DNA from: an uncultured bacterium
GTDB taxonomy: Bacteria > Desulfobacterota > Desulfobulbia > Desulfobulbales > Desulfobulbaceae
Direction of reading: 5' to 3'
Length of the DNA: 7,978 nt
Assembly (NCBI GenBank): GCA_903896915.1
Contig: CAITZN010000148.1
Coordinates: 1-7,978, forward strand
Part shown: positions 1-6,651 of the stretch, one piece after another
Numbering within the stretch: position 1 is the stretch's first letter
Layout of the letters: every line of letters begins with the position of its first letter
Translations under genes and position numbers: made by a program
The notes under the pieces: generated by a model
Database searches by the model: none
Seen by the model: only the letters and a program-made list of their open reading frames with translations
What the model was told of the DNA's origin: nothing

Positions 1-985
1 GAACATCCAGGGCTATGCCGGCCAGAAATTTGGCGACCTCCCGTGCTTCGCCTGTTAGTAGGCAGGTCAACGGTGCAACATTGTACCCCAGGTCACGAGC
101 CGCGTCACAGGCAGCCATGAGCGCCGCGTGGTTGGTGCCGATAAGCAAGTTGGTCACCTTGGCAAGGGCGGCATCTCCTGGTTTGAGCGTCTCGAGGATG
201 GCACCCTGGGCACCGAGGCGAATTGCCTGCAGAGCTTCAGCCGGCAGATGTTCCGCCACACCGTATTTGTCGATAATACCCAGGGCCTGATCGTAGGTGC
301 TGTCGTCGGCCGCTGTTATTCCGGAAGCGATAGTATCCAGTCGGTCACCCACAACATCGGAGAGGATGAAGGAGAGGCAGGTGGCCGGCTCTATCAGCTG
401 CAGGAAGCGGCCTCCCTTTAGAGCCGAAAGGTGCTTCCGCAGGCAGTTGATTTCCCGGATATCGGCACCACAAGCCAGCAAAGTCCGGGTGACGGCCTGT
501 TTGTGCGCCAGGGTGAGGGCAACTTCGCAACCATTGTCAGTATAGGTCATCGGAGCAGGCAGCAGCGCTGACCCACCACCAGAGATCAGGGCAATGACCA
601 GGGTGTGCTCATCGGCTTCCTGCGCCAACTGAGCCAAGCGGTTGGCTGCACGCACACCGGCCTCGTCCGGCACGGGATGGGCGGCCTCCACCTGCTCAAT
701 GATGGCAAGCGGTTCAGTGTGACCGTACTTGGTACAGACGAGACCACCACTCAAACGGTTTTCCAGAATGGTCTCCATGGCCAGGGCCATGCGGCTTGAG
801 GCCTTACCGCACCCCAGAACCAGAATGTTTTGGTAGGACGAAAGGTTTACCTCATGCCGCATACCGTCAAAGGCCACGACCAACATGTCACCTTCCAGGT
901 GAACATGGTTAACAAGCATCCGGTAGGGGTCAATTCGATGCAGTGCTGCCTCGAAGATCTTTCTCAGGTGATCGTATTCAGACAT
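1..985 (-). CDS. Glycerate 2-kinase (GckA/TtuD, DUF4147-MOFRL family), 3' end cut by window edge
   Basis: This family phosphorylates D-glycerate to 2-phosphoglycerate with ATP in the cytoplasm, linking glycerate, hydroxypyruvate or serine breakdown to lower glycolysis. The open frame has no stop through the left edge: 328 codons are visible of a family usual length of about 420-450. Visible motifs are GCGKAS (residues 58-63), the glycine-rich SGGGSALLPAP (135-145), NCLRKHLSALKGGR (180-193) and LSDVVGD...IASG (208-222), all characteristic of the DUF4147 N-terminal domain. The last visible residues (TGEAREVAKFLAG) look like the entry to the C-terminal MOFRL domain, which lies outside the window. 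I chose ATG 985 because GAGG lies 6 bases upstream; ATG 991 would add two residues (M-F) but overlaps that site. The usual IASGPT reads IASGIT here. The gene is divergent from the SRPBCC gene. Family assignment is firm; the exact substrate is inferred. Confidence 0.9.
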   Translation of the reverse strand, partial: MSEYDHLRKIFEAALHRIDPYRMLVNHVHLEGDMLVVAFDGMRHEVNLSSYQNILVLGCGKASSRMALAMETILENRLSGGLVCTKYGHTEPLAIIEQVEAAHPVPDEAGVRAANRLAQLAQEADEHTLVIALISGGGSALLPAPMTYTDNGCEVALTLAHKQAVTRTLLACGADIREINCLRKHLSALKGGRFLQLIEPATCLSFILSDVVGDRLDTIASGITAADDSTYDQALGIIDKYGVAEHLPAEALQAIRLGAQGAILETLKPGDAALAKVTNLLIGTNHAALMAACDAARDLGYNVAPLTCLLTGEAREVAKFLAGIALDV

Positions 986-1008
986 AAACATCCTCGGCTG
1001 ACAGCGGG

Positions 1009-1037
1009 TTGACTGGTATAATACGCAGATGAATAAT
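1009..1037 (+). promoter_or_regulatory. Candidate sigma-70 promoter for the SRPBCC gene
   Basis: TTGACT (1009-1014) and AATAAT (1032-1037) are separated by 17 bases, about 65 bases before the start of the SRPBCC gene. It occupies the same DNA as the opposing kinase promoter candidate, so polymerase binding at one would block the other. This is based on consensus matching alone. Confidence 0.4.
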
Positions 1038-1047
1038 CATTGTACAA
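1018..1047 (-). promoter_or_regulatory. Candidate sigma-70 promoter for the glycerate kinase
   Basis: On the minus strand, TTGTAC (1047-1042) lies 18 bases from TATTAT (1023-1018), and the kinase start is about 33 bases beyond the -10 box. It is assigned by similarity to the -35/-10 consensus only. It overlaps the plus-strand promoter candidate. Confidence 0.4.
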
Positions 1048-1102
1048 AAATCGTGTTGATTTATCCAGGGGATGCCATCCTTTGGATAAATAAGGTGACG
1101 TG

Positions 1103-1537
1103 ATGGGTATACCGATCCAGATGGCTGATGAAACGTACATCCCCCTTTCACCAGCAACAATATGGCCAGTTCTTGCCGATATTGCTCAGTATCCCAATTG
1201 GTGGCCGTGGTTATTGTTTGTTAGTCTGCTGCGTGTAAATCAAGGGTTAATAGGGACCGAGTTTACGATACGGCCTTACGGCTGGCGATCGTTCTGCTGC
1301 CAGGTGGTATCCGTTGAGGAACCAGTCCGCATCTGCTTAAAATACGATGGTGTTTATATGGGAGGAGTAGCTGAATGGCGCCTCGAACCAGTCGATGATG
1401 GGACAAGGGTCATTTACGATATGGATGCAGAAGTGAACGACCCACTGGTGGCTCTTGTTGGCAAGGTGATAGATCTCAAGAGCATCCACTCCTTTTCGAT
1501 GCGCAACATCTTCCGAAACCTCAAAAAACAGCTATGA
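1103..1537 (+). CDS. SRPBCC (START/polyketide cyclase-like) family protein
   Basis: A 144-residue protein that looks like a single SRPBCC helix-grip domain, the fold of polyketide cyclases, coenzyme Q-binding and START-like proteins that hold hydrophobic ligands in a deep pocket. Support comes from the N-terminal strand followed by 'PLSPATIWPVLADIAQYPNWWPW' in pattern (residues about 12-34, typical P-x-x-x-W-x-x-L-x-D...Y-x-x-W), the alternating beta strands through residues 45-110 (including GVAEWRLEPVDDGTRV), and a long C-terminal helix ending KNLKKQL-like in basic residues. There is no signal peptide or membrane segment. I chose ATG 1103 because AAGG (1092-1095) lies 7 bases upstream; the GTG at 1100 is only 4 bases away. 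Ligand and role cannot be read from sequence; SRPBCC domains are too divergent. It converges on the helicase gene. Confidence 0.75.
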   Translation: MGIPIQMADETYIPLSPATIWPVLADIAQYPNWWPWLLFVSLLRVNQGLIGTEFTIRPYGWRSFCCQVVSVEEPVRICLKYDGVYMGGVAEWRLEPVDDGTRVIYDMDAEVNDPLVALVGKVIDLKSIHSFSMRNIFRNLKKQL

Positions 1538-1611
1538 ATCGTTTTCTCGCTTGGTTGCATCATCTTCGTTACCGTGTCAGTTGCAATTGCGGAGCAAACG
1601 CGATGACCTGA
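1534..1611 (+). CDS. Possible 25-residue ORF overlapping the SRPBCC stop
   Basis: The stop of the SRPBCC gene lies in ATGA, and the ATG opens a 25-codon frame ending TGA at 1611. Such 4-base overlaps are typical of translationally coupled genes. The peptide is basic, with a W-L-H-H-L-R segment and a C-N-C-G near its end. I recognise no family and see no separate ribosome site, so this may be chance. Confidence 0.2.
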   Translation: MNRFLAWLHHLRYRVSCNCGANAMT

Positions 1612-1635
1612 GCATTTTCTGCCCACTTGCCACCG

Positions 1636-1659
1636 CTGTTGAATTTTCCAGCTCAACAG
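1636..1659. repeat. Inverted repeat between convergent genes (7-bp arms)
   Basis: CTGTTGA (1636-1642) and TCAACAG (1653-1659) are perfect complements around a 10-base loop. It sits in the gap between the SRPBCC gene and the end of the helicase gene. No T-run follows on either strand in the right place, so a classical intrinsic terminator is not supported. Confidence 0.35.
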
Positions 1660-1716
1660 TAGTCCATTAAAAAAGGCCTGTTCTCTGATCCATACGCTGA
1701 GCCTCGGTTGAATGGG

Positions 1717-1738
1717 GGTGCGCACCGGTCTGCGCACC
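1717..1738. repeat. GC-rich hairpin downstream of the helicase gene
   Basis: GGTGCGCA (1717-1724) and TGCGCACC (1731-1738) form a perfect 8-bp stem with a 6-base loop CCGGTC. The left arm together with the next two bases is itself the palindrome GGTGCGCACC. It lies about 30 bases beyond the helicase stop and could slow or end transcription from both convergent genes, but it lacks a following T-run, so terminator function is only a guess. Confidence 0.4.
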
Positions 1739-1768
1739 AACTGCGTACAGTAAGTAGCACGGACCTGG

Positions 1769-4726
1769 TCAGGTTCCTCGATTCTCATTTGGACCACCGC
1801 CGAGAAAATCAACTGGACAGCGGACCACACTACCCGCCTTGTTTTTGAAAAGCAGATGGCCATGTTCCAAACCGAAAAGGAAGAGGCTCCGGGTCATCTC
1901 GACATCCTGGCGGCAGTAGCTGATAATCTTGTCGATCCGCCCCTCCCGGTACCATTTAAGCGCCATCAAGCCGTCTGCGGATTTCTTAATTCCCAGAGTG
2001 TTCTCGGCTAGATTGTCCAAGCTAAGCCGGTAGCCCAGTCGCTCCTTGACTTTCTCAAGTATATCCACCGTGGGAAGCACCGCGAGGTCGTGAACGCCGT
2101 AACCAGAAAGGACCTGGTTATCAAAACGCTTGTTATTGAAGCCTACCAGCAGCTCGAAGGAGCCTAGATGGGCAATCAGCTGAGTGATCTCCCCCTCGCG
2201 GAAGACCAGATAGTCGTCAAGCCCGGCATCGTAGACCACCGCCACACTCACGAGCATATCCTCAGCTCGATTCCAGCCGCCGACCTCAGCCGCCGATTTT
2301 TGTGTCTCGATATCAAAGACCCCGTACCTCGCTGGGATTTGGACAGAGGCAGGCTTCCTGTCACCCTCCTCCCGTTTAGCCGGCGGAAGGGATTTCTCCT
2401 GCATCTCAACCCGAGCGAAGCCGACATTGGACTCCTCAGCCCCCAGCCCGATAAGGAGTTGACGGGCAGCCTCTTTGTCGATGGGCCTATTTCCAGAGCC
2501 GCACTTGGGTGAGTGGACGCAAGAGGGGCAGCCAGTCTCACATGAACAGGAAGTGATCACAGCAAGCGACTTTTCGAGCAGTTCACCGATCTTGGAGAAA
2601 GCCTCACGGCAGAGCCCTACTCCTCCGGGATGGCCGTCGTAAATGAACACCGCGGGTCTTTCGAGTTGGGGATGGAAGGGGTAAGCAATACCGCCCACAT
2701 CATTGCGGTCGCAAAGGACCAGCAGGGGAAAGATGCCGATGGCCGCATGCTCCAATGCGTGGATCCCGCCCATGAAGTGAAGCAATGCGTCCTCTATCCG
2801 ATGCTGAAGGGCGGCGGGGATCTCAATCCACAGCCCCTCGGTTTCAAAGACTGTAGGGGGCAAATTCAAGGTGCAGGTGGCTATCACCTTATGGCCGCTG
2901 ACCAGACGCCTCTGATAGCCTGTTACCTGATCGGTGACCTTGATCCGGCCAAGTGAGATCCTGTAGCCAATATCTGACCTCTGAGACTGCCGCTCCACCA
3001 TAGCCGTCACTTTGACAATCGCAGTTTCCTTTGTCCCCATGGTCCGGGTGAAGTAGTTGACATTCTTGCGGGCCGCTGTCACCTCATGGCCCTCCAAATC
3101 GAGATTGGTGATCAGATAGGTTTCGCCCCGGTGCAGATAAATGGCGCCGGGATGACATTCGTTCAAACAGCGCCCCCCATCAATGCGTCCCAGTTCCCGG
3201 TCCTCGTCACCGTCCTGGCGAATGACGAACGAGCGGCCGCTGCCCCTGAGATCAACGTCTCGATGTGGATATTTGCGACCGGTGTACCAGGTTCGGCCAT
3301 CAGAGCCCAGTAGCAGTTCGGCCTCATCCACCAGCTCGGCCACTGCAGCCCGGGACGCATCCGTGGCGACAATCGACTCATGGGCCCTGATAGGCGATTC
3401 GGCCGCAGCACAGAGCAGATGCTGCTTGGCAATCACCGAATTATCGGGGTTCAGCACTGCAGACTCCACGCCCCGGTCAAAAAAATCGCGAGGATGACGC
3501 AAGAAATACTGATCCAGGGCATCCTCCTGGCCTACCATCACAATGAGCGCATCCTGCTGCCGTCGCCCCACACGGCCGCCGCGCTGCCACGTGGCCATTA
3601 TAGTTCCTGGATACCCTACCAAAATGCATATATCGAGGCTGCCGATATCGATACCCAATTCCAAGGCGCTGGTGGATACTACCCCCAATAACTCACCACT
3701 GGTCAGCCGGGCTTCAATCTCCCGCCGTTCCTCGGGCAAAAAACCTGCCCGGTAGGAGGTGAGCTTGTCTGTCAGGGCTCCCAACCGTTCCCGGGTCCAG
3801 ATGTATATCAGTTCAGTCATCTTGCGGGACTGGGTATAGACGATGGTGCGCAGGCCGCGTTTCAATGCAGCCTCCAGCAACTGGCTGGCAGCATAGGCTG
3901 CGGAGTTGAGGGGATCGATGAAGATGAAGTGACGAGCCCCGCGAGGGGCGCCGTTCTCGCTGATTTCCACCACCTCGCGGTTGATGAGATCGCGGGCAAG
4001 TTGACTCGGGTTGCCGACAGTGGCAGAGGAGAGGATGAATTGAGGGGTGGCGCCAAATTTGGCGCAGATCCGAGCGAGCCGTCGCATTACCCACGCCATG
4101 TGGCTGCCGAAGACGCCCCGGTAGGTGTGGACCTCGTCGATGATAATGTGGGTTAATCCCTGCCAAAGCCCTGCCCAGTTCTCGTTATAACCGAGCATCG
4201 AGAGGTGGAGCATATCGGGATTGGTGATCAGAATCCGGGGGGACTGCTCGCGGATTTTGCGGCGGCGGTAGCTCGAGGTGTCTCCGTCGCAGATCAGGGC
4301 TACCCGCTCACCCAAAACAGGCAGGAGACTGGCGAAGTCGTCTATCCAGCGGAGTTGATCTTGAGCAAGGGCCTTCAGCGGAAAGAGGTAGAGGGCATGC
4401 GCTGTGGGATCCTCAAGCAGACGCTCCATCACTGGGATATTGTAGATCAGGCTTTTGCCACTGGCAGTTGGGGTGGCAACGATTACATCCTGCCCACCGC
4501 GGATGAGGTCAATGGCCTCCTGCTGGTGGCTGAAGAAGCGAGGATATCCTGCTTGCCGAAGTGCTGCGGCCAGATCCACGGGAAGCGGTCGGGCTAACTC
4601 ATCAAATCGGGCATCACAAGCTGCCAGTTTCTCGTGGTGGACGACCTGAGGCCCAAAACGGGGAGATCCCTTCAGGGAGTGAATGTACTCGGCAACCCCT
4701 CCTTGCTGCTCTCTGTCAGATGTCAT
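1769..4726 (-). CDS. mrfA: MrfA-like DEAD/DEAH-box DNA helicase fused to an MrfB-like DEDD exonuclease domain
   Basis: A 985-residue protein. Residues 1-760 match MrfA (B. subtilis YprA), a superfamily 2 DNA helicase of mitomycin-lesion repair. Visible are motif I ATPTASGKS (84-92, Lys91), motif II DEVH (197-200), motif III SAT (234-236), motif V around 349-372 and motif VI QRGGRVGR (381-388). These are followed by the C-terminal DUF1998 region with YDGHPGGVGL (696-705) and the zinc-binding cysteines C727, C729, C733, C736 and C742. A polar linker (about 775-800) leads to an RNase H-like nuclease: D805 and E807 in FDIET, D869 in GFNNKRFD, and Y937/D941 in YCRQDV, the four DEDD acids plus a Tyr in the Y-x3-D position. 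In B. subtilis the nuclease is a separate protein, MrfB. The ATG at 4726 has only a weak ribosome site (AGGC, 10 bases off), but the EYIHSLKGSPRFG stretch after it matches the MrfA N-terminus. It lies 32 bases after the selenoprotein gene, probably in the same transcript. Confidence 0.93.
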   Translation of the reverse strand: MTSDREQQGGVAEYIHSLKGSPRFGPQVVHHEKLAACDARFDELARPLPVDLAAALRQAGYPRFFSHQQEAIDLIRGGQDVIVATPTASGKSLIYNIPVMERLLEDPTAHALYLFPLKALAQDQLRWIDDFASLLPVLGERVALICDGDTSSYRRRKIREQSPRILITNPDMLHLSMLGYNENWAGLWQGLTHIIIDEVHTYRGVFGSHMAWVMRRLARICAKFGATPQFILSSATVGNPSQLARDLINREVVEISENGAPRGARHFIFIDPLNSAAYAASQLLEAALKRGLRTIVYTQSRKMTELIYIWTRERLGALTDKLTSYRAGFLPEERREIEARLTSGELLGVVSTSALELGIDIGSLDICILVGYPGTIMATWQRGGRVGRRQQDALIVMVGQEDALDQYFLRHPRDFFDRGVESAVLNPDNSVIAKQHLLCAAAESPIRAHESIVATDASRAAVAELVDEAELLLGSDGRTWYTGRKYPHRDVDLRGSGRSFVIRQDGDEDRELGRIDGGRCLNECHPGAIYLHRGETYLITNLDLEGHEVTAARKNVNYFTRTMGTKETAIVKVTAMVERQSQRSDIGYRISLGRIKVTDQVTGYQRRLVSGHKVIATCTLNLPPTVFETEGLWIEIPAALQHRIEDALLHFMGGIHALEHAAIGIFPLLVLCDRNDVGGIAYPFHPQLERPAVFIYDGHPGGVGLCREAFSKIGELLEKSLAVITSCSCETGCPSCVHSPKCGSGNRPIDKEAARQLLIGLGAEESNVGFARVEMQEKSLPPAKREEGDRKPASVQIPARYGVFDIETQKSAAEVGGWNRAEDMLVSVAVVYDAGLDDYLVFREGEITQLIAHLGSFELLVGFNNKRFDNQVLSGYGVHDLAVLPTVDILEKVKERLGYRLSLDNLAENTLGIKKSADGLMALKWYREGRIDKIISYCRQDVEMTRSLFLFGLEHGHLLFKNKAGSVVRCPVDFLGGGPNENRGT

Positions 4727-4758
4727 GAACAGTGCCTAATTCTGTTATGAACTGATTG

Positions 4759-5379
4759 CTAGAAGAAAATTTGTTTTGGGGCCTTCCCGATGAGATGGAT
4801 AAATTCATCATAAGAGGCGAACCCTACCAACATTTTCCCTTCAAAGATATGAGTAGGGACGGCTGTAACCCCCAGGGCCCTCGCGCGTTGCCAGTCGGCG
4901 TTAACAGCCTCAATATAGCTCTTTTCCTTCAGTACATTGCGCGCATCATCTCCTGATAGACCAACAGATTGAGCAATCTGAACCAACTCATCAACCAGTG
5001 AGATGTTTATGCCTTCAACAAAATACGCATGGTAAACAGCGCACCTGTAATTATCACCCTGGCCTTGTTGTTCCGCCCATTTGCCCAGTTCCTGAGCGCG
5101 CAGGCTGTTGTAACTACGGGTTCGTTCCGTGAGCAGTAGACCTGCAAGAGCTGCCTGGTGGACCAATTTAGATTGCATAGTCTTGATCTGTTCTTCCTTT
5201 CCGGCAAATAACTCGGTCAGTTCGATTCCTTGCTCCGGTGTCTCAGGGTGGAGCGGAAATACAGTCCAACGCAGTTCAATTCCATACTCCTGTTGCAACC
5301 GATCAGTACGCACGGCACCGAGGTAACACCAAGGTCAAATATAGTCAAAAAACACTTCAACGATTGACGCATTGCTCAT
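4759..5379 (-). CDS. frnE: FrnE-type DsbA family oxidoreductase with selenocysteine (UGA) in the Sec-Pro-Trp-Cys active site
   Basis: A 206-residue thioredoxin-fold protein (counting Sec) of the FrnE/2-hydroxychromene isomerase-like DsbA branch, a thiol-disulfide oxidoreductase. It has no signal peptide, so it is probably cytoplasmic. From ATG 5379 the frame reads EVFFDYI, then TGA (5337-5335, codon 15), then PWCYLG. Family members have CPWC here, so the stop replaces the first, nucleophilic cysteine. The frame then runs open through the alpha-helical insert to the cis-proline region GVTAVPTHIFEGK (Pro175) and a TAG stop, giving the family's usual length. A ribosome site AAGGG lies 8 bases before ATG 5379. 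A SECIS-like hairpin follows the UGA. A GTG at 5313 could open a 184-residue frame, but that product would lack the first strand and the active site. The alternative is a pseudogene with a Cys-to-stop mutation; position and hairpin favour Sec. Confidence in the family is higher than in Sec insertion. Confidence 0.88.
5298..5324 (-). promoter_or_regulatory. Bacterial SECIS-like hairpin directing Sec insertion at UGA 5337-5335
   Basis: In the mRNA, ACC (5324-5322) pairs with GGU (5300-5298). After a 2-base bulge (5302-5301), UCGGUGC (5321-5315) pairs with GUACUGA (5309-5303), with two G-U wobbles. The apical loop is CGUGC (5314-5310), with a G as its second base. Twenty bases separate the UGA from the loop, inside the 16-37 range known for bacterial SECIS elements, which SelB recognises. 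The pairing was found by hand, not by a folding program. Confidence 0.7.
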
Positions 5380-5385
5380 GACGGA

Positions 5386-5393
5386 CACCCTTT
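5386..5393 (-). promoter_or_regulatory. Ribosome binding site fixing the selenoprotein start
   Basis: The minus strand reads AAAGGGTG, with AAGGG 8 bases before ATG 5379. It supports translation beginning upstream of the in-frame UGA rather than at GTG 5313, which has no comparable site. Confidence 0.6.
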
Positions 5394-5400
5394 GATTTTA

Positions 5401-5414
5401 TGACGATTGACGAT
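5401..5414. repeat. Tandem 7-base repeat upstream of the selenoprotein gene
   Basis: TGACGAT occurs twice in direct succession, 22-35 bases before the ATG at 5379 and just upstream of its ribosome site. It may be a half-site pair for a regulator or chance; nothing further supports either. Confidence 0.25.
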
Positions 5415-5497
5415 CTATAACAGCACCCACAAGGCTCTCAGTTGTAACTTTGCAACCGATAAAGACGCCTAGCAGCGAGAGAGATAGTCGCGGGGGC

Positions 5498-5525
5498 GAA
5501 AACATCCACAGAAGATTCTGTTTTC
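5498..5525. repeat. Inverted repeat just downstream of the flavin oxidoreductase gene
   Basis: GAAAACA (5498-5504) and TGTTTTC (5519-5525) are perfect 7-bp arms, with a competing inner pairing ACAGAA/TTCTGT. It begins about 20 bases past the OYE stop in the minus direction. It is AT-rich without a trailing T-run, so at best it is a weak terminator or processing site. The rest of the 167-base gap holds no gene that I can support. Confidence 0.3.
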
Positions 5526-5546
5526 TCCAGAGATGCTTCTTGATCC

Positions 5547-6608
5547 TTATTTGGCTCGCAAATATTGATTGGGCCAAGGCACATCAACATGTAATGCTTT
5601 TGCTGCATGAAGCGGCCAGTAAGGATCGCGAAGCATCTGTCGGGCAAGAAACACCGCATCCGCTTGACCGGTGGCCACTATCTGCTCTGCCTGTGCTGGT
5701 TCAATAATGAATCCAACCGCTCCACTGGCAATCCCTGCTTCGGCACGTACCTTTGCTGCAAAAGGCACCTGAAAGCCAGGCCCGAATGGCACCTTTTCAT
5801 TAGGTATGGCAAAACCTGAGGAACAATCAATAAGGTCCACACCCTTTTCCTTGAGTAGTCGAGCTAAAATGATTGACTGGTCTATATCCCATCCGCCTGG
5901 AGCCCAATCTGTCGCAGAAATACGAACCAATAACGGCAATTCCTCAGGCCATTCCGCACGCACCGCCTCAACCACACGTAATGGGAAACGCAGCCTGTTC
6001 TCCAGGCTGCCACCATAATTATCTAAACGTTGATTAACCAGAGGAGAAAGAAACTCGTGAAGAAGGTAGCCATGAGCCATATGCACCTCAACTACCTTGA
6101 AACCGGCGGCCAATGACCGGCGAGCACTAGCCCGGAACTGGGCCTCGATCAGATCCATTTCCTCTAAAGTCACTGCATGGGGCAGAGGATGCCCTGTATC
6201 GAATGGGATAGGACTAGGGGCAAGTGGCTGCCATCCCCCAGACGTAACATCTAAAGGAGCGCCACCCTGCCATGGAACTGCACAGGATCCTTTGCGACCA
6301 GCATGGGCCAATTGCACCCCAGGCACAGCGCCTTGTTCGGTGATGAAGCTAACAATGGGGGCAAAGGCCTCAACGTGTGATTCACTCCAAAGGCCGCAAT
6401 CATCGGGGCTTATACGGCCTTCTGGACTGACCGCGGTTGCCTCGACCATTACTAATCCAGCGCCCCCTACAGCACGACTACCTAGATGGACCAAATGCCA
6501 GGCGTTGGCCAACCCGTCATGGCTGGAATACTGACACATTGGGGATACGAAAATCCGATTGCGGAAGGTAATGGATCGCAACTCAAAAGGTGAAAATAAT
6601 TTGCTCAT
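5547..6608 (-). CDS. namA: NADH:flavin oxidoreductase, old yellow enzyme of the YqjM/NamA/XenA class
   Basis: A 353-residue FMN-dependent ene-reductase, reducing activated C=C bonds (enals, enones, maleimides) or nitro compounds with NAD(P)H in the cytoplasm. It is a single TIM barrel of normal length for the class. Class-specific residues are visible: Cys25 and Tyr27 in SPMCQYS (the flavin-tuning Cys and the Tyr of YqjM), the AHAGRK motif (101-106), the substrate-binding pair His176/His179 with Tyr181 in VHMAHGYLLHEFLSP, the VNQRLDNYGGSLENR signature (191-205), Arg229 in LLVRIS, and the phosphate-binding end ADAVFLARQMLRDPYW (317-331). The C-terminal WPNQYLRA resembles XenA/YqjM-type tails. 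The ATG at 6608 has CGGAGA with GGAG 7 bases upstream. It is the first gene of the minus-strand block and diverges from the alcohol dehydrogenase. The physiological substrate cannot be read from sequence, so the symbol denotes the class rather than proven orthology. Confidence 0.95.
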   Translation of the reverse strand: MSKLFSPFELRSITFRNRIFVSPMCQYSSHDGLANAWHLVHLGSRAVGGAGLVMVEATAVSPEGRISPDDCGLWSESHVEAFAPIVSFITEQGAVPGVQLAHAGRKGSCAVPWQGGAPLDVTSGGWQPLAPSPIPFDTGHPLPHAVTLEEMDLIEAQFRASARRSLAAGFKVVEVHMAHGYLLHEFLSPLVNQRLDNYGGSLENRLRFPLRVVEAVRAEWPEELPLLVRISATDWAPGGWDIDQSIILARLLKEKGVDLIDCSSGFAIPNEKVPFGPGFQVPFAAKVRAEAGIASGAVGFIIEPAQAEQIVATGQADAVFLARQMLRDPYWPLHAAKALHVDVPWPNQYLRAK

Positions 6609-6651
6609 AAAATGTCTCCGTTGATCTCAGCTTAAGAACAGCCTCAAAAGT

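Noticed and set aside
15..799. Plus-strand ORFs of 60-97 codons at the left edge
   Set aside because: They are antisense to the glycerate kinase, whose frame is open and carries family motifs from 985 to the edge.
1700..1760. Possible group II intron or insertion-sequence edge (GTGCG start next to a palindrome)
   Set aside because: Only a five-base match and one hairpin; no reverse transcriptase, transposase, second end or target duplication is visible.
1414..1863. A 149-residue minus-strand ORF across the end of the helicase gene and into the SRPBCC gene
   Set aside because: It overlaps two well-supported genes in other frames, its composition (Arg, Ser, Thr and Gln rich with no motif) looks like a shadow frame, and it has no ribosome site.
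2168..4597. Several plus-strand ORFs of 70-130 codons inside the helicase region
   Set aside because: They lie antisense to a complete, motif-rich gene and show no recognisable domain; they are expected by chance opposite a GC-rich coding strand.
4759..5313. A 184-residue DsbA-family gene starting at GTG 5313
   Set aside because: It would lack the first beta strand and the active-site motif, has no good ribosome site, and its start falls in the SECIS loop. The frame extends upstream through the UGA with family sequence, so ATG 5379 is preferred.
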